The notes under the pieces were generated by a model. The model saw nothing but the letters and a program-made list of their open reading frames with translations, searched no databases and was not told where the DNA came from. Source: an uncultured Ruminococcus sp. (lineage in GTDB: Bacteria > Bacillota > Clostridia > Oscillospirales > Ruminococcaceae). Taken from it: a stretch of DNA of 6,862 nt. Location: NCBI GenBank assembly GCA_902796865.1, contig CADBQZ010000030.1, positions 1 to 6,862 on the forward strand. Reading direction: 5' to 3'. The translations under genes and the position numbers were made by a program. Below, piece after piece: positions 1 through 6,792 of this stretch (positions are counted from its first letter, which is position 1; each line of letters begins with the position of its first letter).

Positions 1-70
1 ATTTCCTATAAAGTATTGCAAAAGTGAATTTGTAATTTGACATTTTTGGAAAGATACGTTAGAGCCAAGT

Positions 71-108
71 GTAGGGGCGAGCATTGCTCGCCCGACCCTA
101 CGTTTTTT
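71..108 (+). terminator. GC-rich palindrome followed by T6: possible intrinsic terminator or dispersed intergenic repeat
   Basis: GGGCGAGCA (75-83) and TGCTCGCCC (85-93) are perfect reverse complements around a single T. GTAG (71-74) and CTAC (98-101) can extend the stem past a small bulge. Six T residues follow at 103-108, which gives the hairpin plus U-tract layout of a rho-independent terminator reading toward dnaA. It would insulate dnaA from upstream transcription. No T-run follows the palindrome on the minus strand. The element is much more GC-rich than its surroundings. It looks like the 'GTAGGGGCG…CGCCC' palindromes dispersed between genes in some Clostridia, so it may be a repeat that also terminates. 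That similarity is recalled, not searched. Confidence 0.55.
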
Positions 109-149
109 CTCTGAGGCTGCCCGGTCACGGACTGTAATCCAGAAGAAAA

Positions 150-176
150 TTTTCAACATTTTCACCCTTTTGCACT
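150..176 (+). promoter_or_regulatory. Three contiguous degenerate DnaA-box-like 9-mers abutting the dnaA -35
   Basis: Three consecutive 9-mers each begin with TTTT: TTTTCAACA (150-158), TTTTCACCC (159-167) and TTTTGCACT (168-176). Against the relaxed DnaA-box pattern TTWTNCACA, the third has one mismatch, the first has one and the middle one has three. The last base of the third 9-mer is the first base of the -35 hexamer. dnaA promoters are commonly autoregulated by DnaA, so these could be low-affinity operator sites. No perfect box is present upstream of dnaA in this window. The role is inferred from position and pattern only. Confidence 0.35.
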
Positions 177-204
177 TGAAAAATCGTTTAAAATATGGTA
201 TAAT
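176..204 (+). promoter_or_regulatory. dnaA promoter (sigma-A type, extended -10)
   Basis: The -35 is TTGAAA (176-181) and the -10 is TATAAT (199-204), separated by exactly 17 bp. TGG directly precedes the -10, giving the extended TGn motif at 196-198. This is a near-ideal housekeeping promoter. The predicted transcription start is near 211, which leaves a 5' UTR of about 45 nt before the dnaA ATG. Confidence 0.85.
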
Positions 205-219
205 GAAAGCAATTGTAAT

Positions 220-238
220 TGAAAGGGAAAGCCTTTCA
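220..238 (+). promoter_or_regulatory. Short hairpin in the dnaA 5' UTR
   Basis: TGAAAGG (220-226) pairs perfectly with CCTTTCA (232-238) across a 5-nt loop. The stem lies between the predicted transcription start and the dnaA ribosome binding site GGAGG (244-248), which is 7 nt before the ATG. It leaves the Shine-Dalgarno exposed, so it may simply stabilise the 5' end of the message. No regulatory role can be shown from sequence. Confidence 0.4.
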
Positions 239-255
239 GATTCGGAGGTAAAAAT

Positions 256-1638
256 ATGATAGATTCTTTTGACGAAGTCTTCAAAGGCGTCGTTGATTAT
301 TGCAGTAAAAACGGAGATATTGCCAGCACGGCACTAGGATTATGGATAGAACCTATAAAACCGCTTAGACTCGAAGGCAATAAAGCCGTAATGGAAGTTG
401 ATACTGAATTTCAGCGTGGTATCGTCATGCAGCAGTATTCGGCTCTTCTGCAAAAAGGCTTTAAGGAGATACTGGGTTTCGATGTAGAGATCGATATACA
501 GGTATCAAACAGCGATCCTTCTTCGGAAAACACAGAGGAAAATTCTTCGTCCGGCAGTAATACAGATAAGATCGATGAAAATAATGCCGATCTCAAGAAA
601 AAAATGGACTATGCAAAATACGATTACACCTTTGATACATTTATCGTTGGAAGTTCTAATGAATTTGCGTATCATGCCTGCAAAGGTGTCGTAAAAGGCG
701 GAGGTGTCGTATACAATCCTCTCTTTATATACGGTCCTTCAGGGCTTGGAAAAACTCATCTTATAACAGCGACAGCTACAGAAATGAGAAAGAACGACCC
801 GTCCCTTAACATAGTGTATGTTACGGGAGAGACTTTCGCAAGCGAGATAATCGAAGCGATACAGAAAAAAAGCACTGCGGAATTCCACAACAAATACCGT
901 TCTGCCGATGTCCTTTTAGTTGACGATATACAGTTCATCGCAGGAAAAGAGAGCACCCAGGAAGAATTCTTCCATACATTCAATGCTCTTTATCAGGACA
1001 ATAAACAGATACTTCTTGCAGCTGACCGTCCGCCGAAGGCTATAAAGACACTCGAAGACAGGATACGTTCAAGATTTGAATCGGGACTTATGGCAGACAT
1101 ACAGACACCCGATTTTGAAACAAGAATGGCTATAATCAAAAGAAAGGCTGAGCTTTTAGACCTCAATATGCCCGATGATGTAGCTGAATTTATCGCAAAC
1201 AAGATAAAAACAAATATAAGACAGCTCGAAGGAGCAGTAAAGAAACTAAAAGTCTTGAATCATTACGCCGGAAGCAAGCCTACTATACAGTCGGCACAAG
1301 GCGTTATAAGAGAGATAATGAATGATGACCAGCCGCTTCCTGTTACTATCGAAAAGATAATAAACGAAGTTGCAAACGTTTACGGTGTTTCACCTGATGA
1401 TATACGTTCATCAAAAAGAGTGGCTCAGGTATCAACAGCAAGAAAGGTCGCTATATATATAGTAAGACAGATAACCGGTATGTCACTGACATACATAGGT
1501 TCAGAATTCGGCGGAAGAGACCATTCTACTATAGTATATGCCGTTAATGATGTTGCAAAGAACCTTGAGACGGATGACCACTTAAAGGAACTTATAGACG
1601 ATATAACAAAAAACATACACGATTACAGCAATAGCTGA
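256..1638 (+). CDS. dnaA: Chromosomal replication initiator protein DnaA
   Basis: This is the AAA+ ATPase that binds DnaA boxes at oriC and melts the adjacent unwinding element. The 460 residues are close to the usual length. Domain I (about 1-82) keeps the conserved Trp at 31. Domain II (about 85-118) is a low-complexity Ser/Glu/Asn linker. Domain III carries Walker A at 160-167 (GPSGLGKT), Walker B VDD at 222-224, and the box VII segment LEDRIRSRF (266-274), whose R273 aligns with the arginine finger. Domain IV ends with the helix-turn-helix signature GGRDHST (419-425), which reads the DnaA box. The ATG has GGAGG 7 nt upstream and its own strong promoter. Small departures from well-known homologues are FESGL where FEWGL is usual and AADRPP in the sensor 1 region where SSDRPP or TSDRPP is usual. 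oriC lies immediately downstream, and no convincing terminator follows the stop codon. Confidence 0.98.
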   Translation: MIDSFDEVFKGVVDYCSKNGDIASTALGLWIEPIKPLRLEGNKAVMEVDTEFQRGIVMQQYSALLQKGFKEILGFDVEIDIQVSNSDPSSENTEENSSSGSNTDKIDENNADLKKKMDYAKYDYTFDTFIVGSSNEFAYHACKGVVKGGGVVYNPLFIYGPSGLGKTHLITATATEMRKNDPSLNIVYVTGETFASEIIEAIQKKSTAEFHNKYRSADVLLVDDIQFIAGKESTQEEFFHTFNALYQDNKQILLAADRPPKAIKTLEDRIRSRFESGLMADIQTPDFETRMAIIKRKAELLDLNMPDDVAEFIANKIKTNIRQLEGAVKKLKVLNHYAGSKPTIQSAQGVIREIMNDDQPLPVTIEKIINEVANVYGVSPDDIRSSKRVAQVSTARKVAIYIVRQITGMSLTYIGSEFGGRDHSTIVYAVNDVAKNLETDDHLKELIDDITKNIHDYSNS

Positions 1639-1667
1639 TATGACCCGTTTTTTTATGGAAAAATGAC

Positions 1668-1676
1668 TTTTCCACA
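1668..1676 (+). other. DnaA box (TTTTCCACA)
   Basis: Exact match to TTWTNCACA, differing from TTATCCACA only at the tolerated third position. It is the box nearest the dnaA stop codon, 30 bp downstream. Confidence 0.8.
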
Positions 1677-1688
1677 TATACAAACAAG

Positions 1689-1697
1689 TTTTCAACA
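1689..1697 (+). other. Degenerate DnaA box (TTTTCAACA)
   Basis: One mismatch to TTWTNCACA, with A for C at position 6. The same 9-mer occurs upstream of the dnaA promoter at 150-158. It lies 21 bp, about two helical turns, after the consensus box at 1668, so both face the same side of the helix. Confidence 0.5.
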
Positions 1698-1710
1698 ATG
1701 AATTAAACTC

Positions 1711-1719
1711 TGTGGAAAT
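1711..1719 (-). other. DnaA box on the minus strand (ATTTCCACA)
   Basis: The plus strand reads TGTGGAAAT; its complement ATTTCCACA differs from TTTTCCACA only at the first base. It is the one clear minus-strand box in the intergenic region. Confidence 0.65.
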
Positions 1720-1727
1720 CAATTATT

Positions 1728-1824
1728 ACACGCTGTTACTTGATTTGTAATAATTCTGTAACACTTTCCACTGAAAAATATTCACTAGAATTTAACAAGC
1801 GGTTACAAAATATTAACAGCGTGT
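1728..1824. repeat. 11-bp inverted repeat pair within oriC
   Basis: ACACGCTGTTA (1728-1738) is the exact reverse complement of TAACAGCGTGT (1814-1824), with 75 bp between the arms. A third, direct copy of the core, TAACAGTGTG, is at 1897-1906 with one transition. The repeated core TAACAGYGTG is not a DnaA box. It may be a site for another origin-binding protein, but this is inference from recurrence alone. Confidence 0.55.
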
Positions 1825-1847
1825 TGAAACTGTAACATTTTTCCACA
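1756..1847 (+). repeat. Direct repeat: CTGTAACA joined to a DnaA-box-like sequence
   Basis: CTGTAACA occurs at 1756-1763, followed by CTTTCCACT (1764-1772, a degenerate box). It recurs at 1830-1837, followed after one T by the perfect box TTTTCCACA (1839-1847). The two units start 74 bp apart, close to seven helical turns. This suggests a duplicated flank-plus-box module inside the origin. Confidence 0.5.
1839..1847 (+). other. DnaA box (TTTTCCACA)
   Basis: Exact match to TTWTNCACA and identical to the box at 1668-1676. A near-match, TTTTCCAAA (1851-1859, one mismatch at position 8), starts 12 bp further on. This is the densest part of the box cluster. Confidence 0.8.
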
Positions 1848-1868
1848 GAGTTTTCCAAAAATTCTAAA

Positions 1869-1939
1869 CTTTCCACCAACAATTTCTCAACAGTCTTAAC
1901 AGTGTGAAGAGTTTTAAACTTTTAAAGAATTTGTCAACA
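1869..1939 (+). other. Series of weak DnaA-box-like sites
   Basis: CTTTCCACC (1869-1877), TTCTCAACA (1884-1892) and TTGTCAACA (1931-1939) each differ from TTWTNCACA at two positions. Together with the boxes further left they form a row in one orientation pointing toward the unwinding element, as expected if weak sites guide a DnaA filament. Individually each could be chance in AT-rich DNA. Confidence 0.35.
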
Positions 1940-1962
1940 AATGGGTTCTTGAAAAATCACGA

Positions 1963-1971
1963 TGCTAAAAT
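1963..1971 (+). promoter_or_regulatory. Possible dnaN promoter (extended -10, no good -35)
   Basis: TGC followed by TAAAAT (1966-1971) forms an extended -10 motif. At 17-18 bp upstream only TGGGTTC-like sequence is found, so there is no recognisable -35. A start near 1978 would give a leader of about 130 nt running through the trio track and AT block. No better candidate was found, and dnaN may also be read from the dnaA promoter. Confidence 0.25.
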
Positions 1972-1975
1972 GGCT

Positions 1976-1996
1976 TGTCTGCGTAATCTGCGGACA
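1976..1996 (+). repeat. Imperfect hairpin with internal TCTGCG direct repeat
   Basis: TGTCTGCG (1976-1983) can pair with TGCGGACA (1989-1996) across TAATC, giving six Watson-Crick pairs and two G·U wobbles if transcribed. The same segment holds TCTGCG twice (1978-1983 and 1987-1992), 9 nt apart. It is a GC-richer island about 20 bp before the C-cluster and CTA track. Its function is unknown. Confidence 0.35.
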
Positions 1997-2013
1997 TTTC
2001 AACCAAATCAACA

Positions 2014-2032
2014 CCCCCTACTACTACTACTA
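2014..2032 (+). other. C-cluster plus DnaA-trio track (five tandem CTA)
   Basis: CCCCC (2014-2018) runs directly into five in-register CTA units (2018-2020 through 2030-2032). Read on the complement this is 3'-GAT repeated five times, the DnaA-trio motif reported for B. subtilis oriC, where DnaA contacts one strand to open the duplex. Its order relative to the AT block matches that model. The sequence just before it, AAATCAACA (2005-2013), matches a DnaA box at only six of nine positions and may be the loading box. The repeat is directly visible; its function is inferred from the published model. Confidence 0.75.
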
Positions 2033-2060
2033 ATTATAACTATATATATTTATATATAAA
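2033..2060. other. DNA unwinding element (AT-rich block)
   Basis: From 2031 to 2060 only one base (C2040) is not A or T. It includes TATATATA (2041-2048) and TATATATA (2051-2058) around TT. Placed directly after the CTA track and before dnaN, this is the expected site of initial strand opening. Confidence 0.75.
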
Positions 2061-2075
2061 GAGCGCAATGCGCTC
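2061..2075. repeat. Perfect 7-bp hairpin bordering the unwinding element
   Basis: GAGCGCA (2061-2067) and TGCGCTC (2069-2075) are exact reverse complements around a single A. The GC-rich palindrome begins at the last base of the AT block. No T-run follows on the plus strand, so it is not a plus-strand terminator. On the minus strand only TTT and further AT sequence follows, so weak termination of antisense transcripts is possible. It may instead act as a clamp that limits unwinding toward dnaN. Confidence 0.6.
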
Positions 2076-2097
2076 AATAGAAGATGTTTATAAAAAT

Positions 2098-2102
2098 AGG
2101 AG
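2098..2102 (+). promoter_or_regulatory. dnaN ribosome binding site
   Basis: AGGAG lies 8 nt before the ATG at 2111. It decides the start: an in-frame ATG at 2084 has only AATAGAAG before it and would add nine hydrophobic residues not expected in DnaN. Confidence 0.75.
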
Positions 2103-2110
2103 TTTTTATA

Positions 2111-3217
2111 ATGATAAAATTTACCTGTAAAAAAGAAGATATGACACAGGCTATAAATATAGTTTCAAAGGCTGTATCTCCTAAATCGACTATAACAGCT
2201 CTTGAAGGCATAAAGCTAAGGCTTGAACCGGGAAAGCTTGAACTTACCGGATATGATCTGGAGATAGGTATAACTACCTTCATAGACTGTGAATCGGAAG
2301 ACAGCGGTGAATTCATACTCAATTCACATATGTTCAGCGAAACGACAAAAAGACTTCCTTCCGAATATGTAACATATTCGATAGATGAAAATCTTAATCT
2401 TACGATAACCGGAGGAAATGCAGAATATAAGATATCGGCTCTTGGTGCAGAAGAATATCCTGCACTTCCAGATATAGAAAGAGATGATCCTTTAGTTATA
2501 CCTCAGGGACTTCTCCGCTCTATGATAAATCAGTCGGTATATGCCGTTTCAACAAACGATGCAAAGCCTATCATGACAGGAGAACTTTTCGACATAAGAG
2601 AAGGGATAGCTCATATAGTTGCGATAGACGGATACAGACTTGCTATAAGAAACGAAAAGATAGACTTTAATGGCGAAAGAAAAATGGTCGTTCCTTCAAA
2701 GATGCTCAAAGAAGCATCAGCGATAATGACGGAAGATAATGACAAAAATTGTAATATTTATGTAACAAGAAAGCATATCCTTTTTGATATAAACGGATTT
2801 ATGATATTTACAAGGCTTTTAGAGGGAGAATTCCATTCTTATGAAAGAAGCATCCCTACAGAGCATATAACAGAGATAAGCTTAAAGACCAGCGATCTTA
2901 CACATTGTCTTGAAAGATGCTCGCTTCTTTTGAATGAAAAAAACAAAGCGCCTGTTGTATTAAGGCTTGAAAACGGCTGTATAAAGCTTGAATGCAAAAC
3001 AGCGATAGGAAGCCTTGAAGACAGCATACCTGCTGATATAACAGGAGAAAATATAGTTATAGGCTTTAACAATAAATATCTTCTTGAGGCTTTAAGAGCT
3101 GCCGATACAGATAAGATCAAGATACACCTAAACGGTGCAAATAAAGCGGCAAAGATCGTTCCTCCCGAGGGAGATCATTTTATATTTATCGTTATGCCTA
3201 TCCAGATAAGAGGATAA
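2111..3217 (+). CDS. dnaN: DNA polymerase III beta subunit (sliding clamp) DnaN
   Basis: DnaN forms the ring-shaped dimer that tethers the replicative polymerase and many repair proteins to DNA. From the ATG at 2111 the protein has 368 residues, in line with the family, and begins [11 protein letters not shown] as expected for the first strand and helix of domain 1. Three clamp folds of about 120 residues each fit this length. The stretch [14 protein letters not shown] (about 23-36) is the typical first-domain motif, and the protein ends in VMPIQIRG, like the C-terminal tail that closes the third domain. The upstream in-frame ATG at 2084 is rejected for lack of a Shine-Dalgarno. The next gene starts 4 nt after the stop codon, so dnaN probably leads the operon to gyrA. 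Confidence 0.96.
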   Translation: MIKFTCKKEDMTQAINIVSKAVSPKSTITALEGIKLRLEPGKLELTGYDLEIGITTFIDCESEDSGEFILNSHMFSETTKRLPSEYVTYSIDENLNLTITGGNAEYKISALGAEEYPALPDIERDDPLVIPQGLLRSMINQSVYAVSTNDAKPIMTGELFDIREGIAHIVAIDGYRLAIRNEKIDFNGERKMVVPSKMLKEASAIMTEDNDKNCNIYVTRKHILFDINGFMIFTRLLEGEFHSYERSIPTEHITEISLKTSDLTHCLERCSLLLNEKNKAPVVLRLENGCIKLECKTAIGSLEDSIPADITGENIVIGFNNKYLLEALRAADTDKIKIHLNGANKAAKIVPPEGDHFIFIVMPIQIRG

Positions 3218-3221
3218 GAAA

Positions 3222-3437
3222 TTGGAAGAGATAATAAATACAAAGATAAAAACCGAATTTATAAAACTCGATCAGCTTCTTAAATTTTCGGGGCTTTGTG
3301 ACACCGGAGGATTTGCAAAAGAGCTTATCGTTTCCGGAGAAGTAACGGTAAACGGTGAAGTATGCACCATGAGAGGAAAAAAGATACGCCCCGGAGATGA
3401 GATAAAGGTAAGAGAATATACGGTAAGAGTGGAATAA
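3222..3437 (+). CDS. yaaA: S4 domain protein, YaaA family
   Basis: This is a 71-residue S4-like RNA-binding protein found between dnaN and recF in many Bacillota. The length equals that of B. subtilis YaaA (RlbA), which has been linked to ribosome assembly. The visible S4 pattern is [21 protein letters not shown] (17-37), then the turn [10 protein letters not shown] (38-47), the basic segment [12 protein letters not shown] (50-61) and a final short strand. It starts with TTG at 3222; AGAGG (3209-3213), inside the end of dnaN, is 8 nt upstream. The next in-frame ATG is at codon 50, inside the S4 core, so TTG is the only sensible start. Its stop TAA is followed at once by the recF ATG, which suggests translational coupling. 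The function in this organism is not shown. Confidence 0.9.
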   Translation: MEEIINTKIKTEFIKLDQLLKFSGLCDTGGFAKELIVSGEVTVNGEVCTMRGKKIRPGDEIKVREYTVRVE

Positions 3438-4553
3438 ATGTTTATAACTGTTTTAAAAGCGGACGGCTTTAAAAATCTTGAAGATGTGATGATAAGACCT
3501 CACCCGAAATATAATCTCATAACAGGTCTTAATGCACAGGGAAAGACAAATCTTTTGGAAAGCATCTGGCTCATGACCGGCTGTAAAAGTTTCAGAGGGT
3601 CTAAGGACAGAGATAATATAAAGCTTGACGGAGAAAGAATGGATATAGGCATACGCTTTGATGACGGAAGACGTGAACAGTCGATAGAGTATAAGCTTTC
3701 AAAAGAAAATATAAAGCTTAAGGATCTTAAAGTAAACGGTGTTCCTATGAAAAATACAAGAGGGCTTTTTCAGAGATTCAAAGCCGTTGTATTTACTCCT
3801 GACGATGTACAGCTCATAAAAGGCGCTCCCGAGAAAAGACGAACATTTATTGATCTTTGCTGCTGTCAGCTTGATCACAGATGCCTTAATATATTAAGAG
3901 ATTATGAAAATGTGACCGAGCAGAGAAATAATCTTTTGAAGCTTATCGCACAGGGAAGACAGAGTATAAATGACCTCGATATATGGGATACACAGGCGGC
4001 AGCGATAGGGTCGATGCTGTCGGAAAAAAGAGAAGATTATGTAAAAAAACTCTCGGAAGTATGCTCAAAGCTTTACAGCTCTATTGCGGGAAAAGATGAA
4101 AAGCTTACGATAGAATACAGCTCGAACGTATTCGGGAAAGAGATACCTAAAGGCAAAGACTCAAAAAGTGCCGCTGCTGTATATGCTTTTAAATTAAACA
4201 GCAATATAAACGATGATGTAAGGCTCGGATATACTCTTTACGGAGCGCACCGTGACGACATACTGATAAAGATAAACGGGCTTAATATAAAAGACTTCGG
4301 TTCTCAGGGACAGATAAAAACTGCGGCTTTGGTATTAAAGCTCGGACAGGCTGAGATATACTACAAAAAGATAGAACAGGCTCCGGTAGTGCTTCTTGAT
4401 GATGTAATGGGAGAGCTTGACAAAAACAGGCAGAGGTTAGTACTTGATATCGTAAAGGATATGCAGGTATTCATAACCACCTGTAATGAACAGTCGGTCA
4501 CAGATATGGCAGCAGGAAGCGTTTTTAAGATAAGCGGCGGAAGGGTGATATGA
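3438..4553 (+). CDS. recF: DNA replication/repair ATPase RecF
   Basis: RecF is an SMC/ABC-like ATPase that, with RecO and RecR, helps load RecA on gapped DNA and at stalled forks. The 371 residues are normal for the family. Walker A is G30 to T37 (GLNAQGKT), the ABC signature is GSQGQ at 288-292 with the following IK, and Walker B is VVLLDD at 317-322, followed by the D-loop-like GELD (325-328). The YGAHRDD segment shortly before the signature is also typical. The ATG directly abuts the yaaA stop, with only weak AGAGTGG purines upstream, so its translation probably depends on re-initiation after yaaA. The next gene begins at the base after its TGA. Confidence 0.96.
   Translation: MFITVLKADGFKNLEDVMIRPHPKYNLITGLNAQGKTNLLESIWLMTGCKSFRGSKDRDNIKLDGERMDIGIRFDDGRREQSIEYKLSKENIKLKDLKVNGVPMKNTRGLFQRFKAVVFTPDDVQLIKGAPEKRRTFIDLCCCQLDHRCLNILRDYENVTEQRNNLLKLIAQGRQSINDLDIWDTQAAAIGSMLSEKREDYVKKLSEVCSKLYSSIAGKDEKLTIEYSSNVFGKEIPKGKDSKSAAAVYAFKLNSNINDDVRLGYTLYGAHRDDILIKINGLNIKDFGSQGQIKTAALVLKLGQAEIYYKKIEQAPVVLLDDVMGELDKNRQRLVLDIVKDMQVFITTCNEQSVTDMAAGSVFKISGGRVI
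4539..4545 (+). promoter_or_regulatory. remB-like gene ribosome binding site
   Basis: GGAAGGG, located in the last codons of recF, lies 8 nt before a TTG at 4554. It supports the TTG start. The nearby ATG at 4550 is in another frame and reaches a stop after eight codons. Confidence 0.6.
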
Positions 4554-4823
4554 TTGTACCTTCATCTTGGGAATGATGTATTGGTAAAAATGAAGGATAT
4601 AGTCGGAGTTTTCGACATTGAGAACACGACAACGGGGAAAAATACATCAAAGCTTCTTGAAAGAGCAACAAAGGAAAAAAGGATAATAAACGTATCATAC
4701 GATATGCCGAAAAGCTTTATCGTCTGTATCGAAAACGGAAAAGAGTTAATATATATTACGAATATTTCAGCAGCAACACTCAGGAAAAGAGCTGCTTTGA
4801 ATAATTATTTCCGCTATGTTTGA
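4554..4823 (+). CDS. remB: RemB/YaaB-like DUF370 protein
   Basis: This is an 89-residue member of the RemA/RemB (DUF370) family. In B. subtilis the recF-gyrB gap holds remB (yaaB), a small protein linked to biofilm matrix gene control; its paralogue RemA is a DNA-binding oligomer. The N-terminus MYLHLGNDVLVKMKDIVGVFD fits the family's start (MYIHLG…DIVGIFD), and the C-terminal part has the matching ISAATLRKRA segment (about 72-81). It starts with TTG immediately after the recF TGA, with no intergenic base. The next in-frame ATG is codon 12 and would remove the conserved first strand. gyrB follows after 25 nt. Family membership is clear; a role in matrix regulation here is only by analogy, and non-biofilm roles are possible. 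Confidence 0.85.
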   Translation: MYLHLGNDVLVKMKDIVGVFDIENTTTGKNTSKLLERATKEKRIINVSYDMPKSFIVCIENGKELIYITNISAATLRKRAALNNYFRYV

Positions 4824-4832
4824 AAAAGGCGG

Positions 4833-4840
4833 AAAGGAGG
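4833..4840 (+). promoter_or_regulatory. Strong gyrB ribosome binding site
   Basis: AAAGGAGG is a near-complete anti-16S match 8 nt before the gyrB ATG. It is the strongest Shine-Dalgarno in the window, consistent with independent and efficient translation of gyrB compared with the coupled genes before it. Confidence 0.85.
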
Positions 4841-4848
4841 AAAAATAA

Positions 4849-6771
<1,923 letters not shown>

Positions 6772-6779
6772 TGTGAAAA

Positions 6780-6785
6780 AGGGAG
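6780..6785 (+). promoter_or_regulatory. gyrA ribosome binding site
   Basis: AGGGAG lies 7 nt before the ATG at 6793 but only 1 nt before the in-frame ATG at 6787. The spacing selects 6793 as the more likely start. Confidence 0.55.
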
Positions 6786-6792
6786 AATGTTT

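Larger units (their letters stand above)
1639..2080. other. oriC: oriC: dnaA-dnaN intergenic replication origin candidate
   Basis: About 470 bp without a credible reading frame separate dnaA from dnaN, the classic origin position in Bacillota. The region is AT-rich and dense in TTTTCCACA-type boxes. It ends, on the dnaN side, in a C-cluster, five tandem CTA trinucleotides, a block that is almost pure A/T, and a perfect hairpin. The order boxes → C-cluster → trios → AT block matches the unwinding region described for Bacillus subtilis oriC. All genes to the right read away from it, as expected for leading-strand genes of the rightward fork. Origin activity is inferred; the elements themselves are directly visible. 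Confidence 0.9.

Noticed and set aside
1..60. Start of an rpmH gene divergent from dnaA
   Set aside because: rpmH often lies upstream of dnaA in Bacillota, but neither strand of 1-60 encodes a recognisable L34 segment.
37..65. TTGACA at 37-42 as a promoter -35
   Set aside because: At 16-18 bp spacing there is only TTAGAG/TAGAGC, not a usable -10, and no gene follows it before the hairpin at 71.
1626..1654. Stem CAGC-AATA-GCTG plus a T7 run as a dnaA terminator
   Set aside because: The stem has only 4 bp and the T-run starts 10 nt after it, so it does not meet the layout of an intrinsic terminator.
2018..2032. CTA ×5 as an ordinary microsatellite or start of a CRISPR-like repeat
   Set aside because: Its position between a C-cluster and the AT block of oriC fits the DnaA-trio better, and no longer spaced repeat exists.
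2084..2110. Upstream in-frame ATG for dnaN adding nine residues
   Set aside because: No Shine-Dalgarno precedes it, and the added MFIKIGVFI is not expected in DnaN, whereas AGGAG sits at ideal spacing before the ATG at 2111.
4797..4820. Separate gyrB promoter from TTGAAT and TATGTT
   Set aside because: The spacer is only 12 bp, which is too short for a sigma-A promoter.
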